DNA of 64,000 nt from Theristus sp. LFF4_11 (Eukaryota > Nematoda > Chromadorea > Monhysterida > Xyalidae). Shown here one piece after another: positions 57,740-64,000 of this stretch (its first letter is position 1; every line of letters starts with the position of its first letter). The stretch covers positions 82,001-146,000 of the forward strand of contig JASANC010003066.1 of the NCBI GenBank assembly GCA_030248135.1. Direction: 5' to 3'. The notes under the pieces were generated by a model that saw only the letters and a list, made by a program, of their open reading frames with translations, ran no database searches and was not told where the DNA came from. A program made the position numbers and the translations under genes.

Positions 57740-60700
57740 TTATTTTTTAGCTTCATCCTGCAAAACAAAACTCTTTAAAGGTTTTCAGTAAAAGAAAACA
57801 AATACGGACTGCATCTTCCACATGTTTTCCTGTCAAAAAAATCCAATAAATCAGCGGCTTAAAATCAAACCTTCGACTTTTCGAGCTGCCTACACAATTC
57901 CTCAGCATCTTCTTGGGTCTTGACACGAATCAGCATAGTTGCCGGCTTGCTTGCTTGCGTTTCTTTTGGATTCAAAGGTGGATTCGGGATGCATATTATG
58001 GTGACGTTATTTTTTAGCACTGTCACTGGCATTGACGGCTGCAGTAGCACGTTCAACAAGACGCTGCCTGAAATTTCAAGATAAAAGTCAAACAATGCAA
58101 ACATCTGTACTGTTTCTCCTATCAAAAAATGAAAATAAAATAAAACACCGACGATATTGTACCAATCAAAATGTGAAACATGCGCAAGCTGGCATTTGAA
58201 ACTGGCACGTTGATTGGCTGCATTGAGCTGGCCGAACCAATCAGTGAGCTAAGTCAAACGCAGCCAATCAGCTGCCGGCTGGCGATTTACAGTTCCATTG
58301 CAGTCGGCAGGTGCTTATCCGGAACTTTTCTAGGATCCCAGACAAAAAAAACTCTCATGCATAACCGACCGAGCGCCGTTGAGTGTCGAATGAGCAGCTG
58401 CGTGTTGCTGCCAGCTGGCTTCAAGTAGAGCATGCTAACGCCCTTCTCCTGGTACTCTTTCTCGTCGTTCATGTAGAACAATTTGCATCTGCGATCCGAG
58501 TAACAAGAGGCGGAGTCAGGAAAACTACGAGACTTGCTGTTTGATTACATACAGTCCAACTCTAAGTTAAAGGCGATGCCGTGGATGTGCAGGTGCAGTT
58601 CTGTCCCGCACAGAACGCGTGCATCTCACGTGATCACCAGCCAATCAGCTGATAGCCGATAATTTAGAGTTCGACTCTTCGAAACGAGAAAAAAAGCCAA
58701 AAGAAGGAAGTGGCAGGAGTCCATCATCCACAGATTTGTCTCACTTTTTCGAGTAGAACGCGTCTGGCTCGTCCACTTGAACGTCGTCGACCTTCGGCGG
58801 CACGTACGGCTCTTCATCATTATTGTCGCCTGAAGAAAATACGAAACGGATGGGTCGAAAGGAAACGAACGAAAAGTCAAACTAAAACAATATGGGCCGA
58901 TAACAACGCTACCCCCGTTCACCACCATTTCCCTCTGCAAGTTTCTACCCGTCTGTTCACGCAGCAACTTAATTCGCTGATTGGTTGTTCCTGAACTTCA
59001 CTTAGTGAATGGTACGTGCTAGCAGCTCGATCCAGCCAATCACCGTGCCAGATGCAACTTTGTTCACTGAACAAATTGGTATGGTTTTGCTGGCTTGACT
59101 GTAGTGATTCGACGATTATAACAGTTGTTATCAGCAACAGACTCAAAGCAACCAACCCAGCAACCAGCAACACCCACACAAACATCACTCTTTTAACAAG
59201 GACCGATAGTTTAAAAAAACTAGAAAACCTAATTTTTATCAAAAAACGTTAGTTGAAACTTTCCAAACTGCCGCCGCTCACAGACCATCATGCGACGTCG
59301 CCGAAGACGCAGCAGCCGCGACGGCCGGCCCGAACGAGAACGGCATGCCAGTAGTAACCGAGCCAGAGGGCGCTTTGTTGTTGTTCAGAAATCCAAACGA
59401 AAACGGCGACGACGTCGTCGTCTCACTCGGCGCTTGTTCACCGGTCTCCGATTTCGAATTTCCGCCAAAATTGAACGCCGGCGTCGCTAGTTTGTCGGAT
59501 ACGCCCGATTTTGCGGACCACAAAAGCGCCGCCGGCTTCGTGTCGTTCTTGTCGGATTCACCGGCGACCGTATCGTTCGCCCGAGCATCGCCGGTTTTAG
59601 CCGCTCCAAACAGCAGCGTCGTCGGCTTGCGCTCTTTTTCGTCCGAGTTTTTCGAGCTGTTCGAACTCGTTGTTGCATTGTTAGCGCCAAACTTGAACAA
59701 CGCACCAGTGTCGCCGTTGTCTTGGCCGGTTTTCGCGGCAAAATTCAACTGTGGCTTCACGTCGACCGACGAGTCAAAGTCGAACTTTGGCTTTCGCTGC
59801 GGCGCCGCGGCAACGGAAGTCGACGGCGTTGCATCGCTGTGCGGCTCCGGTTTCACGGCGCTTTTCAGCCGTGCTTTCGTGTCGTCGCTGCCGGTCTGCC
59901 GAGTCTTTGGCGACTTGGACGCAGCGGCGCCCGTGCCGTCGACGCCGTACTTGCGCTCGATCTCGGCGAAATGCGTGAAATAATCCTGCAACAACAGTGA
60001 CATGATAACCCTGAAATAGCCCCTGTCTGAAAAATGAACTGTAAAACAAGCAAAGCTGCCGTGTAAACAAACCCACGCTATCGAAATTTGAAATCACACA
60101 CAGACACACAACACGACAGAAACAATCAGTGCATTCATGTCAGCCAGTTGCTTGAGAAAAAGTGGACAATGACAGAGAGACTAACACGTACGCAACCAAT
60201 AACTTTGCACCCTTTGAACGTGACGATGATAACCACAAAGAGTCGTGTCATTCTCACTTACGGCACCTTGAACACGACGGACAAATCAACGTATGGGTCG
60301 TTCTTGATGTGACTGGACGACCACGCTATCACAGCCTCGTTCAGCGCTTTCACCGCCCGCAAATACTCGCGCCTCGTCTCGTCCACGCTGTCGAACATTT
60401 TCGTGCGTTTCGCGGCGCCAGATTTACGCGTTTTCTGGCTGTCCACATCCGCTTCGTTCTTCGTTTCCCTGAGAACCGCGATCTGTGTTGTGTTGTAACG
60501 GAGTGCATTGTCTTCAGTTCAGATAATGACTTTTGACTGGAGTTTACAAATTTGTGCTGTGTTTTGGATGCAATGCAGCGTCAACAACAACAAAAAAACA
60601 GCTGGCCTGGCCTGTCACAAAAAACGTCGAAAGCATTTGACTGACAAAACGTCGCAAAATTCACACAAAACCCAAAATCACATCACAGATAGACTAACTT

Positions 60701-61872
60701 TTCCCTTTTCACTTCAGTGAAGGGCGGCTTTGAAAAACCGATTGCATGGTGAGCTGCGTTTGATTTGGTGTCACCGTTGGACAACAGAAGCGATTGTTGA
60801 GGTCTGAAAAATAAAATCACTTTTATGAGTTTTTTGTTCGCTTCGTGCTATTCTGTTTCTTCAAATAACTTGTCATTCGTTAAAAGACATCTCCTGGTCT
60901 GCGAATAATGTAGCCTTGATAGAGAATACGGGGACTGCCTTTTTGAATTGGATCATCATACTTTTTCTCAGCCTGACTCAGCGGTTCTGCCAACGGAGTG
61001 GAAGTGGCGAATCGCGTTATCTGCGGTTGTTTCGTGGTGGGCGGCGTTCCAGCGCTGCCTGAAAACAAGACAAAAATTTAATGCGGTGCAGTCTTTGTCA
61101 GACACAACACTGCTTGACACTCTGGCATCGGCAGCTCACTGGCGCAACAACGCTGTGTTTGAGTTTGAGACCTGCGTTTAGTCAAACTAGTGATTGGTGA
61201 TTGATTGTTTGACTATTGTTTGATGGGCAAACAAAGGCTGCTCAACGCTACGAGCCAAGGTTTCAAAAGCCAATGATAATAAGTCGTCCAAACCCGGCGA
61301 ATGAATCTGGGGATTCGGGTTTCGGGTGTCGTGCTCCAAAATAAAAAAATAATAAAATCTTACCATTACCAGTGGCTGCTGGCGTCGTCGTCGTGTTTGT
61401 CTTGCTGTTGCCGGCGAAGCCAGCAAAACCAGAGAACCCAGAAAAAACGCCGCCACCGCTGGTGCTCTGAAGGAGTTGGATATTCTGTGGCGAACTAGGC
61501 AAAAACAAAAAGGCTCGTGCTTTGGTCGCTCTTGAATTTCAACCCTTTAACGAGACCCAAATTTTCAACAAAAAAAATTAAAACAACAATGACGATTTTT
61601 GTTTTTTTAACAACCCTACTCTTGCCTTACCGACGGATCTAGTCGACGTTTGGCCACTTTGATTTTTCGCTCCGCCAGCTTTTCTTTTGGCGCCGCCACA
61701 AATTGGCCTGGCTGAAAAGAAAGTTCTTTAATAAAATGAAAACCAAACACAAAAAGTAATTTCCGTTTCCGTTTTTTTAATAATGAAATACCGCTTCATC
61801 GGCGACGTCGTTATCTTCTTGATCCCAATTATCGTGATTCAATTCAGATGTTGGGCCACGTTTTTTCGACAT
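57740..61872 (-). CDS. NUP50: Nucleoporin NUP50 with FG repeats and Ran-binding domain
   Basis: Exons in gene order: 61872-61792, 61711-61631, 61484-61364, 61058-60962, 60803-60699, 60468-60267, 59985-59286, 58829-58745, 58488-58370, 58067-57871 and 57757-57740, giving 601 aa. The N-terminus MSKKRGPTSELNHDNWDQED followed by KIKVAKRR is the importin-alpha-binding segment typical of NUP50. A Gly/Phe stretch (GVFSGFSGFAGF) follows, then a helical region, DYFTHFAEIERKYGV, and a Ser/Lys-rich region with five FG dipeptides in LFG, FNFGG and SFGF contexts. The C-terminal RanBP1-like domain shows DAFYSKKCKLFYMNDEKEY, LLIRHSTALGSVLLNVLL, CIPNPPLNPKE and TMLIRVKTQEDAEEL. Role: nuclear-basket cofactor that helps recycle importin-alpha. 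The last exon codes only DEAKK and stop, and its TAA sits inside an AATAAA. The intron at 60804-60961 starts in MITE-derived sequence. Confidence 0.95.
58550..58679. mobile_element. TACAGTCCAACTC-family MITE, NUP50 intron 8
   Basis: Left TACAGTCCAACTCTAAGTTA; right AATTTAGAGTTCGACTCTTC. CGTGATCACCAGCCAATCAG then CTGATAGCCGAT lies inside. About 130 bp, between exons 8 and 9. Confidence 0.6.
58963..59103. mobile_element. Divergent member of the TACAGTC MITE family, NUP50 intron 7
   Basis: TTCGCTGATTGGTTG on the left is mirrored by CCAGCCAATCACC in the middle, and the right end is GGCTTGACTGTAG. The left terminus has lost TACAGTC. Weak copy. Confidence 0.35.
60885..60961 (-). mobile_element. 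MITE remnant forming the 5' part of a NUP50 intron
   Basis: Read on the minus strand the intron begins GTATGATGATCCAATTCAAA then AAGGCAGT, GTATTCTC, ATTCGCAGACCAGGAGATGT. These line up without large gaps with 15097-15190 (ATGGCCGAATAAATAAGGCAGT, GTATTCTC, GTCGCAGACTAGGAGTGC). Roughly three quarters of bases agree over about 75 positions. The 5' splice site falls within the terminal repeat. Confidence 0.6.
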
Positions 61873-61973
61873 TTTTTGATCTGCTAAATGAAAAATTCAA
61901 AAAAAGATTTGCTGCTGCAACAAAGTCTGATCACATTTGCACATTCGACATTCCTGATTCCACCACCGACCGT

Positions 61974-63028
61974 CACCCGACTAGGGTTAGGGCCGTTAGG
62001 GGAAAAAAATCCGGATTTTTTTTTAAATAAAAAAAAAAAATTTTAATTTTTTTTTACAAGTTAGGTTTGTTCGAAGCGTCTCGTCGAGCTGAGTTCATCT
62101 AGACTATTTTCAGAACGATCCGGAAAACTAAAAGAGCGAAAATCGTGTTTTATTGAAATTATGTCCATTTCATAGAGGGAAAGTTGCATTTTCAACAGTA
62201 AACAGGACAATTTTCGACGTGTACTTGAATATTGAACCGTTCTTAGTTGTTCCTCTTTAGAAAATTACCAAAATTTGACTGTGTTCAAAAATTCCTGTTT
62301 GCTGTAGCTAAGTCGGCAACCCCTGTCGACCCGGTCGCCCCCCCCCCCCCAAGACACTTACTTTCAGGTTCAACCAGCTATGCTATCTGCCACATGGCGA
62401 GAGCCCACTCTTCAAATCATCGTATCGAAAACACGTACCATGATTTCGCGATCACGTTGCGGGCAACTGACAGACGCAAGTTTAACACGTTAGTTTAGCT
62501 CAGCACGCAAGTTTTAACATGTGGCCATGTTATCGGGTATCTGAAAAACGGTCGTGTGATGTGGTATTAACCAACATCTCCGCTCCAATTGTTTAACAAT
62601 ATATCGCACAACTCCATTGTAGACCTATAACATACGCCAATCAACAAAACAAAATGTTCATCTCATGGCCTACCGACTGAAAAAACATGTTCTAAGTTGC
62701 AAGAAAACGATTTCTGAAACGATATTTCAATTCAGTTAAGTCATTTCAACGCTAAAAATTGACTCTAGAAGTCATCCAAATCGAAAAACATGGAGTACGT
62801 CGGTCAAAATGACCAAATAATGACATGTACCTAAGCACACAAAGAAGTTGGGAAGAAAATTTGGTTTGAACTTTCAAAAAATTATGCCATAAATCGAATT
62901 TTCAGAGCAAAGTAGAAGAAAAATTTTTCAAATTTTTTTTAAGTTTGAAAAAAAAATCCAATTTTTTTTAAACGAAAAAAAAATAAAAAAAAATTTTTTT
63001 TTTCAAAGCCCCTAACCCTACACCCGAC
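61974..63028. mobile_element. Non-autonomous hAT-like element with 8-bp target site duplication, upstream of NUP50
   Basis: The element proper is 61982-63020 (1039 bp). It is flanked by the exact direct repeat CACCCGAC (61974-61981 and 63021-63028). The termini TAGGGTTAGGG and CCTAACCCTA are inverted, and AGGGG recurs as CCCCT. An 8-bp duplication and a TAGGG terminus fit hAT. The subterminal A/T tracts and the block ACTTTCAAAAAATTATGCCA match the element at 27227-29306. No transposase frame. It starts only 110 bases upstream of the NUP50 start codon. Confidence 0.8.
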
Positions 63029-64000
63029 CCGCATCCGCATCCACAACAACAATCACCAACAACGAACAACCAAAAATAAATGAAGATGTGGTAAAAAGAA
63101 AGAATAAGCAGCATCCCCAAAGAAAATCTACAGCTACCAATCAATCCAATCCGGAAAAATTTTCAGCCAGCTATCTTTTTTCGACAAAACTGTGTTCTAA
63201 AATTCGACAAAATATTGTAATATGAAAATTGAAATTGACCAATTTTTCACCAATTTGGAGCAAATTTCTTCATTTTTGAAACGCCGTCCTATTTTAGTGT
63301 ATCAACGGTTTTGAATGAATAATACGCTGTCCTATTTTAGTGTATCAACGTATAAACCGTGCTCTATCGTATTTTAGTGTGGCCACTATACATAAACCTA
63401 CAATAAAACTATTTCTGCGGTGAAGCACATATTGCTTGTCAACTCTTGGCTGTTGCCGATTGGTCGTCTCGAAGTAGCGCGGCGTTGTTCATCAACAACA
63501 ACTTTCCGCAGTTCGTTTTCCCTCATTTTTCAAAACAAAATGGGTATCACGCTGCTTGAGTGTGGTGTGGTGTTGCAATTACGCACGATTTGGTTCACGA
63601 CAATTGTGTATGCATGGCATGATACGTGTCTCCCGAAATAATTACATCTGTTTCAGCTTCTCTAAGCTTTTCCCTCTGTCTTTTACAATCAGTGAAGCTT
63701 TTACTTCTATGTCCCGGTGTGTGCATCTCCATGATTTAATTTCCCTTTTGCACACAAATGTGCGGACATGTTTTCGGAAGAATCTACCCTAAATCCTCCG
63801 GTTTTCAGAGTTTGTTGTTGTTGCTTGTATCAGAAAGCTAGTTAGCGACTACCACCACGACCACCATACGCCTGTAACTCAGTTCAGTTTTGTCGTGTGT
63901 GTGTGTGTGTAGTAGTCAAATTGAAATAAAGTCCTTTAGAAAATTTTCGAAATCACCGCCACGCAAACAGAGTTTACAAACGTTTTGACTGTTTGCGGCA
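63029..64000. other. Right edge of the window, no gene identified
   Basis: Apart from the repeats at 63281-63384 and a (GT)n run at about 63894-63912, I see nothing that can be supported. Two short open frames (63420-63641, 63556-63792) lack any recognisable motif. It may be the promoter of a gene beyond the window. Confidence 0.4.
63281..63384. repeat. Three spaced copies of a TATTTTAGTGT motif
   Basis: GCCGTCCTATTTTAGTGTAT, GCTGTCCTATTTTAGTGTAT and TCTATCGTATTTTAGTGTGG start about 40 bases apart. The first two also share CAACG after the motif. Purpose unknown; a small decaying tandem repeat or a cluster of binding sites. Confidence 0.6.

Noticed and set aside
60880..60961. Longer NUP50 exon with an extra Tyr-Asp-Asp...Arg-Arg-Pro-Gly-Asp tail encoded by the MITE (exonisation)
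   Set aside because: The frame is open but ends in a stop. The available donors (GTCTTT, GTCCCC, GTATTC) do not match the phase of the next exon, whereas GTATGA at 60961 does. The MITE is therefore intronic.
61982..61999. TAGGGTTAGGG and CCCTAACCCTA as interstitial telomere repeats
   Set aside because: They are the terminal inverted repeats of an element bounded by an exact 8-bp duplication. The CCCTAACCCTA at about 20327 is a single short match.
1..64000. CRISPR arrays, operons, ribosome binding sites or bacterial features
   Set aside because: The window is eukaryotic: spliced genes, poly(A) signals and eukaryotic transposons. The tandem repeats seen lack CRISPR spacing.

Overview
This window is nuclear DNA from an animal, most likely an invertebrate bilaterian. 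Every recognisable gene is split by short GT-AG introns. Exons are GC-rich, while introns and intergenic DNA are AT-rich and full of small inverted-repeat transposons. The gene set is purely metazoan (a glutamate transporter, a MET-like receptor tyrosine kinase, MAM modules, EpsinR, NUP50). I cannot fix the phylum from sequence alone. Exon models below were built by hand from splice sites, reading phase and recalled family motifs, and every reported exon chain keeps an open frame.

Layout: (1) 2-2574 (+), 3' part of WDR13. (2) 2575-9272, gene-poor AT-rich DNA. (3) 9273-13664 (+), a complete EAAT/SLC1 excitatory amino-acid transporter, 10 exons, 608 aa. (4) 16513-27162 (-), a complete MET/SVH-2-like receptor tyrosine kinase, 15 exons, 1076 aa. 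Its 2.9 kb twelfth intron contains, on the opposite strand (18940-19784), an unrecognised two-exon gene for a 109-aa secreted six-cysteine peptide. (5) 27227-29306, a 2.1 kb non-autonomous hAT-like element with an 8-bp target duplication, holding a large foldback of GAAGCGCGCT-type repeats. (6) 32173-40925 (+), a secreted protein locus with two predicted 3' ends: a short Arg/Gly/Asp-rich isoform (stop at 34026) and an 842-aa isoform with three MAM-like modules. (7) 45732-50198 (-), EpsinR/CLINT1, 9 exons, 596 aa. (8) 51918-56789 (-), cytosolic non-specific dipeptidase CNDP2, 13 exons, 477 aa. (9) 57740-61872 (-), nucleoporin NUP50, 11 exons, 601 aa. (10) 61982-63020, a second hAT-like element with an 8-bp target duplication, about 100 bp upstream of NUP50.

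The genes are not an operon. They serve unrelated cell functions: glutamate uptake, growth-factor signalling, extracellular matrix, clathrin traffic, peptide hydrolysis and nuclear import. What ties the window together is mobile DNA. At least seven short inverted-repeat families and one tRNA-derived SINE family recur, mostly inside introns. One family appears to provide the 5' splice site of a NUP50 intron. The best candidates for undescribed biology are the nested cysteine-rich peptide gene, the alternative terminal exon of the MAM locus, and the transposon-derived splice site.
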